Shown here: positions 50,239 through 58,282 of the stretch, one piece after another
How the letters are laid out: each line of letters starts with the position of its first letter
Position numbering within the stretch: the stretch's first letter is position 1
Source: Nibrella saemangeumensis
GTDB taxonomy: Bacteria > Bacteroidota > Bacteroidia > Cytophagales > Spirosomataceae
Direction: 5' to 3'
NCBI RefSeq assembly: GCF_039541915.1
Contig: NZ_BAABHD010000014.1
Coordinates: 1 to 64,000, forward strand
DNA: 64,000 nucleotides
Made by a program: the position numbers and the translations under genes
The notes under the pieces: generated by a model
Told to the model about the DNA's origin: nothing
The model's input: the letters and a program-made list of their open reading frames with translations, nothing else
Database searches by the model: none

Positions 50239-52575
50239 TTAGACCAGGCGTCTGCGACCTGTTTGCCACGTTATACCCCCCACCTGTAGCTGACGGTAAA
50301 ACTGTCGAAGGGTTATCTGGTAAGTCTTACGCCGAAGCTCCCTGGGAATTTGCAGCAACAAACGGCACTTCGCCCGGTATTTGGCCGGAAGCTCAATCGA
50401 GGTGAGCCGGGTTACCTGGTATGGGTGCAGGTAAGCACGGACTACCTTCTCCCGTTGAATCAGGTCTGCTTTGGGCAGGTATCGCTTGACCTTCCGGTAT
50501 AATGCCAGAGGCATTTCCCAAAGCAAGCGGGCTCCTTCCGGCAACCGTCCTTCAATTTCAATCGCAAACACCCGATTTTTATCCGGTGCACCGACCAGCA
50601 GGAAGGGTAATGGTACGAATCCCGCCGGATCGGCCGCTGGTGCAGGCTCTGCGTCGACAACGTTGAAGTTTCGCCAGGTAACATTGTTATTGTTACGAAT
50701 GAAGTTGTTGAAGTTGTTCCAGTCAATGAAGTCTGCTGGACCGGGCGCCGGATCCTGTGCGTTCCCGACGAGCCCAACGAAGCAGTAGTGACCTGTGGCC
50801 GGTATGGCGGCTGCCGACCACGTAATGGCGTCTGAAACCGTCAGCTGGTTGCCGTTGGGTACCGAAGCCAGCGTCGTAGTGCCAACCAGGTTCCACAAGT
50901 CCGGGGTAACCAGTGAGGCTACCTCTGACCAGAATACCGTAGCCTGAACATTGTTGGCGTTTGAGCCGCCCCGGTTACGCATGCGTACATAGATGAAATT
51001 GTTCTGACCGGCTTCTACCGTGCTACCGAGCGTACTAGTGTTTTCGGTACCACTGCCTTCACCGAACGCAGCCTGAGGATTGGCTTCTGCGGCTAACCGA
51101 ACGATGATGTCAGGGCTTGCCGAAATAGCGCCCGTATGGGGATTGCCGGTATCGCCAACGAAGTCACGCAGATAAATGTCAGGGGTGATATTAAGTTGAT
51201 TGTCAATGATAAGCCGCAGATTCGGCATTACATTTATCTGTGTTGTTTCGGTAGTGGCCGGTGGCGTACCGGTTGCGGGGTTGCGCAAAACCGCCCGCAT
51301 CTGTCTGGGACTATACCGGAAACCGAAACTCGCTTCTATGATCCCCTGAACGGCCAAAGCGGCTCCCGTAATGATGGGTGAGGCTCCTGAGGTACCGCCA
51401 AAGCTTGTTTGGTACAGATTGGTAGCTCCGCTACTGTTGGAACTACAGGTGTTAATGTTTTCTCCCCAGGCATAGCAGTCTATGCGCTGCCCATGGGGAG
51501 CCCAGGGCATCCGGGTATGCGGAGCGGCAGACGTAGAGGCTGAGACAATGATGGCTCCCGAGTCCCGAAATCCCACCCCGCCAGGATTCAGGATCGCGTT
51601 ACCGCCGGGCGCAACATACGTATCCATAGCAAACGGGGGTGTAGAGCCGTTATTGGTACCGTTTCCCCCGGCCTCTACCACGATTATTCCTAAAGCCGTA
51701 GCCAAGCGGAGCACTTCATAAACGGCATCTGTTACTTCTATAGGCCCCAGCATACTGGGTAATCCGGGAACCCAGTTCTGAGCTTCCAGCAGCAAGACAT
51801 CACCGAAATTCATAGTGGCTATGGCGGCCAGGATGGCATCCTGCTGGGTGCTGCCGTGAAATGATACGGCCCGTACACTGGCTACATTGGGGGTGATTCC
51901 CACGCAACCTAAGGTATTGTCAGACGCACAAATCTCCCCAAAAACAGCTGTACCATGGCTCCGGCTCGAATCCAGCAGCGTGCCGTGCAGGAGTGTAATG
52001 CCATGGGCTGTCAGGTCCTCATGACCGAATGTCCAGCCTCGCTCAAGATCGATGACCCGCTGCCCCTGTCCGTCGCCCCCCACAAATCCCCAGGCATAGC
52101 GGGCATCAATGCCGTTGGGAGCCGTATCCAGATAAACTTGGTCAACGGCCCTGGGATCATTCGTGGCATCAACAAACGGATCAGGAGCGGGCACATACAT
52201 GGTTACATCTTCGGCTTCCCGCCAGCGCTTCAATCGTTTTACAATGTCGGTCAGCCGTTGGGCATCGTCGTAGTCAACTTTGAAGTACGAAGAAAAAGGA
52301 CCGGGTTTGTAGGTGGGGTCTGTCGCTCTGGCTTTTCTGATGAGTGCATTCAACTGGTCCTGGGGTAAAGCCGCATACAGCGGTGATAGCTTAATACCGG
52401 GAAACTCTCTTTGCAGGTCAACCCAGGGCCTGAACTGCCGGGCTTCCAGTTGCTGCGCAGCTTTTTCGTTGTAGTCAAGCTTCAACTCAGGACTAAACCG
52501 GATCATGATATAAGGCGGTTCTTTTTCCAGAATCTCCGGATGGTTCTGGCGCATAAATTCCAACTCTTTTTCCAT
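50239..52575 (-). CDS. Subtilisin-like serine peptidase (S8) without a signal peptide
   Basis: The 778-residue protein has an N-terminal propeptide-like region (1-125) and a peptidase domain with the full triad: Asp176 in VIDLERGW, His207 in SHGTAVFGE, Ser396 in GGTSGASPI; Asn305 (EAGGNG) forms the oxyanion hole. The Asp and His motifs differ from the standard DTG and HGTHVAG. Residues 470-650 are beta-rich with an adhesion-like repeat pattern (VRMRNRGGSNANNVQATVFW), and the last 70 residues are basic. There is no Sec signal and no T9SS sorting domain. It may be cytoplasmic, exported by an unusual route, or a toxin/defence-like protease. Confidence in peptidase identity is high; in location, low. 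Confidence 0.88.
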   Translation of the reverse strand: MEKELEFMRQNHPEILEKEPPYIMIRFSPELKLDYNEKAAQQLEARQFRPWVDLQREFPGIKLSPLYAALPQDQLNALIRKARATDPTYKPGPFSSYFKVDYDDAQRLTDIVKRLKRWREAEDVTMYVPAPDPFVDATNDPRAVDQVYLDTAPNGIDARYAWGFVGGDGQGQRVIDLERGWTFGHEDLTAHGITLLHGTLLDSSRSHGTAVFGEICASDNTLGCVGITPNVASVRAVSFHGSTQQDAILAAIATMNFGDVLLLEAQNWVPGLPSMLGPIEVTDAVYEVLRLATALGIIVVEAGGNGTNNGSTPPFAMDTYVAPGGNAILNPGGVGFRDSGAIIVSASTSAAPHTRMPWAPHGQRIDCYAWGENINTCSSNSSGATNLYQTSFGGTSGASPIITGAALAVQGIIEASFGFRYSPRQMRAVLRNPATGTPPATTETTQINVMPNLRLIIDNQLNITPDIYLRDFVGDTGNPHTGAISASPDIIVRLAAEANPQAAFGEGSGTENTSTLGSTVEAGQNNFIYVRMRNRGGSNANNVQATVFWSEVASLVTPDLWNLVGTTTLASVPNGNQLTVSDAITWSAAAIPATGHYCFVGLVGNAQDPAPGPADFIDWNNFNNFIRNNNNVTWRNFNVVDAEPAPAADPAGFVPLPFLLVGAPDKNRVFAIEIEGRLPEGARLLWEMPLALYRKVKRYLPKADLIQREKVVRAYLHPYQVTRLTSIELPAKYRAKCRLLLQIPRELRRKTYQITLRQFYRQLQVGGITWQTGRRRLV

Positions 52576-52667
52576 GGCAGTAACAGGGTTAGTGTCTTAC
52601 GAACCTATTGATTTATAAGGGATTATTTTAGCGTAAAAACCCCTGTTTACCTGTAAGGCAGAACAAC

Positions 52668-52698
52668 AAACGCCCGGGGTTTAATCCACCGGGCGTTT
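52668..52698 (-). terminator. Hairpin terminator after the small hydrophilic genes
   Basis: AAACGCCCGG (52668-52677) and CCGGGCGTTT (52689-52698) form a 10-bp stem with an 11-nt loop. It lies 25 nt past the stop of the minus-strand gene at 52724, and the minus-strand side ends in TTT. Confidence 0.7.
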
Positions 52699-52723
52699 GA
52701 AGCAAAAATAGAGAAGTTGACAT

Positions 52724-53017
52724 TCAACTAGCAGCTCCCGTCACATCCTCATAATTTGGGTTACCAGCCGCATTGTCGGCATCACCGCTGGCTACCGTTT
52801 TGGCATTTTGTAAAGTAGTGTTGGTGCCGTCGGCGCTGGTTTCCTGTTTGTCAACTTCTAAATCCTGGGCGGTTGGCCGCAGCATTTCGTTGGGGCTCAT
52901 GCGGGGCACCTGGGCTTCGCCAATTTCGGGATCTACCTGTTCGGTGCGGGCCAGGGCCGAGAGTGGGCCCTGATTTTCGTCTTCACCCGGTTCGTACCGT
53001 TCGTCTCTTGATTCCAT
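52724..53017 (-). CDS. Small hydrophilic, probably disordered protein (97 residues)
   Basis: I do not recognise a family. The chain is strongly hydrophilic and acidic (MESRDERYEPGEDENQGP, QETSADGTNTTLQ, ASGDADNAAGNPNYED), with no hydrophobic core, signal peptide or cysteine. It looks intrinsically disordered, like stress- or desiccation-related proteins, although that is inference. It is 27 nt downstream of a second, similarly hydrophilic gene, and the two likely form an operon ending in a hairpin terminator. Confidence 0.65.
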   Translation of the reverse strand: MESRDERYEPGEDENQGPLSALARTEQVDPEIGEAQVPRMSPNEMLRPTAQDLEVDKQETSADGTNTTLQNAKTVASGDADNAAGNPNYEDVTGAAS

Positions 53018-53044
53018 AGTTGATTTTGTTTGGTCGAACGCGGT

Positions 53045-53356
53045 CTATTCTCCACTCGTCCGCGCCGTTGAACTGCCTAGCTGATAATTATCATCCCGGT
53101 CGTGGCTGGTGTCGCCCCCTACGCGGTAGCTGTCGTTAAAATCATCGTTGATGGCTTCTTCGTCAAGGCGTTCGTCTGAATTCATATCGTCCTCAGCCGT
53201 TGGGCCTTCATTGCTAAAGTTATCCGGATTGATGCGTCCTACCCGTGAGCCCACCAGTTCGGTATTGTCTTTACCGAGGCCAAACTGCGCCCTGGCACCG
53301 GCGATGCCCTGTTGCGGATCTACCTCGGTCTGCGGGGTTTTGCGTTCTGTTTTCAT
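53045..53356 (-). CDS. Small hydrophilic, probably disordered protein (103 residues)
   Basis: I do not recognise a family. The protein is very polar with many Asp, Asn and Glu (NEGPTAEDDMNSDERLDEEA, NDDFNDSYRVGGDTSHDRDD), with no cysteine or membrane segment. It begins with a Lys/Arg-rich stretch (MKTERKTPQTE) and becomes acidic. It is first in a two-gene unit with the 97-residue protein. Both have the composition of disordered stress proteins, but they show no clear sequence similarity to each other. Confidence 0.65.
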   Translation of the reverse strand: MKTERKTPQTEVDPQQGIAGARAQFGLGKDNTELVGSRVGRINPDNFSNEGPTAEDDMNSDERLDEEAINDDFNDSYRVGGDTSHDRDDNYQLGSSTARTSGE

Positions 53357-53562
53357 AGCCGTTGGTCTTTGGTGATAGTAAAGAAACTGGTGGGGGGCCT
53401 AAAGGTTTGACGGGTGGCCCTGGGCAGGATGTAATGGGCGCTTCGTTAAGTATGGACTCAAATAAGGCAGTTATAAACTGGTTCCCGCCAGTTATAGATT
53501 GGCGATAGGTTGAGGTGGGAAGAGATGATAGCTTTGACTAAATCACCAAATGGTCAAACGCC

Positions 53563-54153
53563 ATGAAAACGTCATCCAACCCTTCTGCTCTGTTTCCGGC
53601 AACAGGCACGCTGCTCTTTACGTACATAAAACGTTTCCTGTTTTTCGCGGTCGTGACAGCATTACCTCTGTTGGTGGGCTGTAGCAAAGAGGATGATACC
53701 ATGCCGGTTAAACGTACCGCCCAGGAGAAACTGATTGCTCGTAAGTGGACCCTCAACACGGTAACTATTCGGGTTGATAATGGTAGTACGTATAGCCTCA
53801 CCAGGACGCAATGGCAGGCGGTGGGGATTCTTCTCGATAATATTACCTTCCGGGCAGATGGCCGATACTCGTCCAGCGGTCCGTCCGGCAATTACACCCT
53901 GAAGCAGAACGATACGGCTCTGGAGTTAACCAATGAGCCTTTTTTTACGATGGAGTTTTTGAGCCTTAGCCTATCGGATTATGAATTTAGTGGAAGAACG
54001 CCAGAAGTAGCGGTGAACCCGGAGAAAGCGGCACCCACCGCTGCGGAGCATGGCGTTGCCGCAGCGGGCCTGGCTGGCTTAGCCTACTTCAAAGAGGTAG
54101 ATACAGCGAAGGTTAAAACTGTACAACTCCTTTTTACCTACAACGGCGTATAG
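53563..54153 (+). CDS. Small lipoprotein, lipocalin-like
   Basis: The 196-residue product has a leader with a hydrophobic stretch and a lipobox (LLVGC, Cys40), so it is a probable lipoprotein. The rest includes a typical lipocalin-like strand pattern seen in many Bacteroidota lipoproteins: KLIARKWTLNTVTI, ITFRADGRYSSSG, GNYTLKQNDTALEL. An Ala-rich segment (APTAAEHGVAAAGLAGLA) interrupts the C-terminal part. I know no specific function. The start may be internal, since the first 20 residues look untypical for a leader. It precedes the sensor kinase gene by 73 nt. Confidence 0.65.
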   Translation: MKTSSNPSALFPATGTLLFTYIKRFLFFAVVTALPLLVGCSKEDDTMPVKRTAQEKLIARKWTLNTVTIRVDNGSTYSLTRTQWQAVGILLDNITFRADGRYSSSGPSGNYTLKQNDTALELTNEPFFTMEFLSLSLSDYEFSGRTPEVAVNPEKAAPTAAEHGVAAAGLAGLAYFKEVDTAKVKTVQLLFTYNGV

Positions 54154-54226
54154 ATCCTGATTATAGCTGCTCTTTGCCAGAATCTGTTTCGATTTCATTA
54201 TATTGTATTGACTATCAGTATAAAAG

Positions 54227-57200
54227 ATGTTCGGTCTGAAGCATATAAACCGGGTTAAGCGGAGGACGAACCTTTTAAGGACTGTTCTCCTGCTGGTCTT
54301 GCTAAGCTGTCCGGCTGTACTATGGGGGCAGAACACTGAAGCCCGATTGTATGTAACTGATGAAGCCCGTTTTGAATGCCTGTCGGTACGAGATGGCCTT
54401 TCCAATAACTTTGTTACTGCGATTCACCAGGACGCTCAGGGTTTTCTATGGGTAGGAACCCGGGATGGTCTGAATAAATTTGACGGTTATACCTTCACCG
54501 TGAGTCAACCCGGTTCTCCAGAACCGGACAATAAACCTGGTTACACGCATATAACGAATATTCATAAAGACCGTAATGGCCTGTTTTGGGTCAGCACCCT
54601 CAACAAAGGGTTGAGACGGTTTGACCCGCAGACTGCCAGGACCATCGACTATCATAATCGTGCTACCGGCAATAAACCCATTCAGACAGATTTTGGAATT
54701 TTCGCAGACCAGGAGGATGTATTCTGGATTCCTGCGTTAAATGGCCTGAACCGATTTAACCCGCAGACGGGTGACGTAACATTTTACCCGTTTCGGGGCA
54801 ATTTTGAGTGGGTATCGTCGGTTTGCAAAGACAATTCCGGCCAGTTGTGGCTGGGCACGAGACATGGATTATATCGGTTCGATGAGCGTTCCGGGCAATT
54901 CACTCTTTTCCGGCTGAAGCCACCCCAGCCCAGCGTACATTCCTCTATCCCGCATCTTATCGAGTCAGTCTATAAAGATGCTGCCGGCACATTGTGGGTT
55001 GGCGTTTTCCAAATTGGTTTGTATCGACTTAATCCGATTACTCAACAGATCATCGCTTTTTACCCCTTTAAAACCAAGTCTCTGGCTGGAGGGCATTTCT
55101 ATCAGAATGCTATGTTGGAGGAAGGGAATATGCTCTGGCTGGGTACCGATGCTGGTTTACAGTGCATTAATACCCAAACTGGTGAGGTTTTTACCTCACC
55201 TCAGCGTTTTTCCGGACCGAACCGCCCTGGCGGCAATGAAGTGTATGCTTTATATAAAGATAGGTCGGGCATCCTGTGGGTAGGCACTAATAAAGGAATT
55301 ACTAAAGTAGAGCAGCATGGCCTGCAATTCCGTACCTACCAGTTTATGCCGGATGCTACCAATTCCCGGTTACCCGAAAATAACATTGAACCCGCTTATA
55401 TAGACCGGTCGGGCGTAATCTGGCTGAGCAATTCACCCGGTCCCGGCGGTTTATACCGGTTCGATGCTGTTCAGGATAAACTAACGCGCTATGAAGCCAG
55501 ACCAACTGACCCACACGGCCTGATCCATAATTTTATCACTGGTGATGCAATTCTCGAAGATCATACCGGAATCCTTTGGGTAGGTGCCGGCGAAACGCTG
55601 CACGCCCTGGACCGGCAGACGGGGCGGTTTACCCGCTATCCGGTTGGTACTTTTTTCTGGCTGATCCGGGAAGATATCTTCGGAAAGATCTGGATTGACG
55701 GGAATGGCATTTCGTCATTGGATCGAAAGACGGGAAAATTTACGCACTATCGTCATAATCCTAAAGATAGTACCAGCCTGGGAGACAATGGGGTCGGGGC
55801 CTTACTGACCAGCCGGACGGGTGATATTTGGGTGGGGGGGATGGGGATCAGCCGGCTGAATCAGGTTACCGGCAAGTTTACCCGTTACCTCCCAAATCTG
55901 ACCCACCCGGCCGGCCACCTCAACGACCTCTTGATTTCGGCTTTTTACGAGGATTCTCACGGTATCATCTGGATTGGTACGCAGCATGGCGGGCTCAATC
56001 GCTTTGATCCTAAAACTCAACTTTTTACCGCCTTTACTACCCACGATGGCCTGCCTAGTAATCAAATCAGGGGAATGACAGGTGACTCCGCCGGTCACCT
56101 CTGGCTCACTACCGATAGAGGGCTATGCCGGTTCAACACAACAACTAAGGTTTGCCGTAATTTCGATGAAAGCGACGGCTTACGGGAGGATGATTTTCAT
56201 TTCGGTAGTGTGCAGTACAGACACGGGAAACTTATACTACATGGCCACAATGGCTTTAGTGTATTTTACCCGGACAGCCTTCGGGATAACATTCCGGCTC
56301 CCCCTGTTTACATCACCGGTTTTAGCGTGTTTGATAAGCCTCATCCCGTTGATACCAGACCCATTGAACTAGGCTACCAGGAGAACTTCTTTTCGTTTGA
56401 GTTTGCGGCCCTGAGCTACCGAAGCGTACAAAAGAACCAATATGCTTACCAATTGGAGGGAGTTGACCCCCAGTGGGTATACTCCGGTACCCGACGCAGT
56501 GCCTCCTACACCGATATTGCGCCTGGCACCTACACCTTCCGGGTCAAAGGCTCCAATAGCGATGGCGTCTGGAGTGAAAAAGGAACATCGGTAACGCTCA
56601 TTATTCATCCGCCCTGGTGGCGCACCTGGTGGTTTACGGCGCTGATTGTTGCACTTGTCGTGAGCCTGATTGCTACGGGTTTTCACTACCGCGTCGAGCA
56701 GATTCGCCGGGAGGAAGTTCGCAAAACCAAAGACGTAGAACAGAAAGCCCAGTTCAGCAAAAAACTGTCGGAGATGGAGATGCAGGCGCTCAGGGCGCAG
56801 ATGAATCCCCACTTTATCTTCAACAGTCTCAATTCCATCAACCGCTTCATCATGAAAAATGAAGCCGAAGCAGCCTCTGACTATCTCTCCAAGTTCTCGA
56901 AACTGATCCGGCTCATTCTGCAAAACTCCAATGCTCCGGGGGTAACCCTGGAAAATGAATTAAACGCCTTACAGCTATACCTGGAGCTGGAGTCGCTGCG
57001 CTTTGAGAAGAAGTTCAGCTTTCAGATTCACTGCGCGTCTGGCGTAGAACTGGCGTATCTGGAGATTCCGCCGTTGTTGATCCAGCCGTATGTGGAGAAT
57101 GCCATCTGGCACGGTCTGATGCATAAACAAGGTAGCGGCCATATCGACATCAGCGTCGCGTGTGAAAGGGATTGGCTGCTGTGTACAGTGCAGGATGACG

Positions 57201-57400
57201 GCATTGGCCGGCAGCGGGCAGCCGAGCTGAAAAGCCAATCGGTCACCCGCAACAAGTCGCTGGGCATGACCATTACGGCCCACCGGCTGGCATTGCTCAA
57301 CCAGGGAGCAGAGCGTCAGACTGCCGTGGAGGTAGTCGATTTAGTAGATTCACTGGGGGAGCCCTGCGGCACGCGGGTACAACTGAAAATACCGGTATAA
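54227..57400 (+). CDS. Two-component sensor: Reg_prop propeller, Y_Y_Y domain and LytS-type histidine kinase
   Basis: The 1057-residue membrane sensor starts with a signal peptide (residues 16-34, LLRTVLLLVLLSCPAVLWG). A large periplasmic sensor made of repeated 'GxLWVGTxxGLxRFD'-type blades (Reg_prop) spans about residues 45-720 and probably makes two seven-bladed propellers. A Y_Y_Y domain (about 725-795) precedes one transmembrane helix (about 800-822). The cytoplasmic part is a LytS-type kinase with His862 in ALRAQMNPHFIFNSLNSI, and an ATPase domain with DDGIGR and NKSLGMTITAHRL. It signals to the LytTR regulator encoded 25 nt downstream. Relatives without HTH control carbohydrate or cell-surface genes; the ligand here is unknown. 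Confidence 0.9.
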   Translation: MFGLKHINRVKRRTNLLRTVLLLVLLSCPAVLWGQNTEARLYVTDEARFECLSVRDGLSNNFVTAIHQDAQGFLWVGTRDGLNKFDGYTFTVSQPGSPEPDNKPGYTHITNIHKDRNGLFWVSTLNKGLRRFDPQTARTIDYHNRATGNKPIQTDFGIFADQEDVFWIPALNGLNRFNPQTGDVTFYPFRGNFEWVSSVCKDNSGQLWLGTRHGLYRFDERSGQFTLFRLKPPQPSVHSSIPHLIESVYKDAAGTLWVGVFQIGLYRLNPITQQIIAFYPFKTKSLAGGHFYQNAMLEEGNMLWLGTDAGLQCINTQTGEVFTSPQRFSGPNRPGGNEVYALYKDRSGILWVGTNKGITKVEQHGLQFRTYQFMPDATNSRLPENNIEPAYIDRSGVIWLSNSPGPGGLYRFDAVQDKLTRYEARPTDPHGLIHNFITGDAILEDHTGILWVGAGETLHALDRQTGRFTRYPVGTFFWLIREDIFGKIWIDGNGISSLDRKTGKFTHYRHNPKDSTSLGDNGVGALLTSRTGDIWVGGMGISRLNQVTGKFTRYLPNLTHPAGHLNDLLISAFYEDSHGIIWIGTQHGGLNRFDPKTQLFTAFTTHDGLPSNQIRGMTGDSAGHLWLTTDRGLCRFNTTTKVCRNFDESDGLREDDFHFGSVQYRHGKLILHGHNGFSVFYPDSLRDNIPAPPVYITGFSVFDKPHPVDTRPIELGYQENFFSFEFAALSYRSVQKNQYAYQLEGVDPQWVYSGTRRSASYTDIAPGTYTFRVKGSNSDGVWSEKGTSVTLIIHPPWWRTWWFTALIVALVVSLIATGFHYRVEQIRREEVRKTKDVEQKAQFSKKLSEMEMQALRAQMNPHFIFNSLNSINRFIMKNEAEAASDYLSKFSKLIRLILQNSNAPGVTLENELNALQLYLELESLRFEKKFSFQIHCASGVELAYLEIPPLLIQPYVENAIWHGLMHKQGSGHIDISVACERDWLLCTVQDDGIGRQRAAELKSQSVTRNKSLGMTITAHRLALLNQGAERQTAVEVVDLVDSLGEPCGTRVQLKIPV

Positions 57401-57425
57401 ATAAGGATTCGTACTTCTTCATACG

Positions 57426-58166
57426 ATGATAAAGGCAATATTAGTTGATGACGAAAAGCACTGTCGGGAAACGCTGTCTATGCAACTGGAGCGCTACTGC
57501 CCCGACGTTACCCTGCTGACCGAATGTAGTTCGGCCGCAGAAGGACTTCAGGCTATCAATCAGTATAATCCGGATGTGGTTTTTCTGGATGTGGAGATGC
57601 CGGGGATGAATGGTTTTGACATGCTGAAGTGCCTGCCGGCTATACCGTTTGCCCTGATTTTTACGACCGGCTACGATACCTACGCCATCAACGCCATTCG
57701 CTTCAGTGCGCTGGACTACCTGCTCAAGCCCATCGACCGGAACGACCTGATTAACGCCGTGGCCAAAGTACAGGCCCGGCCGGCTCCTGCCACGAACCAG
57801 CAGTTAGATATCCTGATGCAAAAGCTGGAAGGCCGGCTGACCGGCTTGCAGAAGATAGCCTTACCGACGCTGGAAGGCTTTGAACTGGTCCCGCTGGATA
57901 CCATTATCCGGTGCGAGTCGGACGGTAGCTACACCTACTTTTTCGTGAAAGGTGGTCGGAAAATAACCGTGTCGCGTACACTGAAGGAGGTTGAAGAACT
58001 GCTGGAAGGCCATTCGTTCCTGCGGGTCCATCACTCGCACATTATTAACCTGAACGAGGTGCAGCGCTACGTCCGGGGTGAGGGTGGCTACGTGATACTG
58101 AGTGATACGTCGTCTGTCAACGTATCGCGCAGCCGCAAGGATGCGCTCCTGAAGGTCTTTGGCTGA
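57426..58166 (+). CDS. LytTR family response regulator
   Basis: The 246-residue regulator pairs with the sensor kinase upstream. The receiver domain (1-120) has the acidic pair D8-D9, the phosphorylation site Asp55 in VVFLDVEMPGMNG, Thr80/Thr81, and Lys101 in DYLLKPID. Residues 145-246 are a LytTR DNA-binding domain (RCESDGSYTYFFV, RTLKEVEELL, FLRVHHSHIINLNEV). Such regulators bind paired direct repeats. It is transcribed with the kinase, 25 nt apart. The secreted phosphoesterase gene downstream (117 nt away) is a possible target. Confidence 0.93.
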   Translation: MIKAILVDDEKHCRETLSMQLERYCPDVTLLTECSSAAEGLQAINQYNPDVVFLDVEMPGMNGFDMLKCLPAIPFALIFTTGYDTYAINAIRFSALDYLLKPIDRNDLINAVAKVQARPAPATNQQLDILMQKLEGRLTGLQKIALPTLEGFELVPLDTIIRCESDGSYTYFFVKGGRKITVSRTLKEVEELLEGHSFLRVHHSHIINLNEVQRYVRGEGGYVILSDTSSVNVSRSRKDALLKVFG

Positions 58167-58282
58167 CCGAGAGGGAGCAGGAATAAGGTATTCAAGGCAC
58201 TCGGTGTAAGGTTTACGATTTCATAATAGTCTGTTTTGGGACTAAACCTGTACATTTAACACCGATACCTACCCTTCACATC

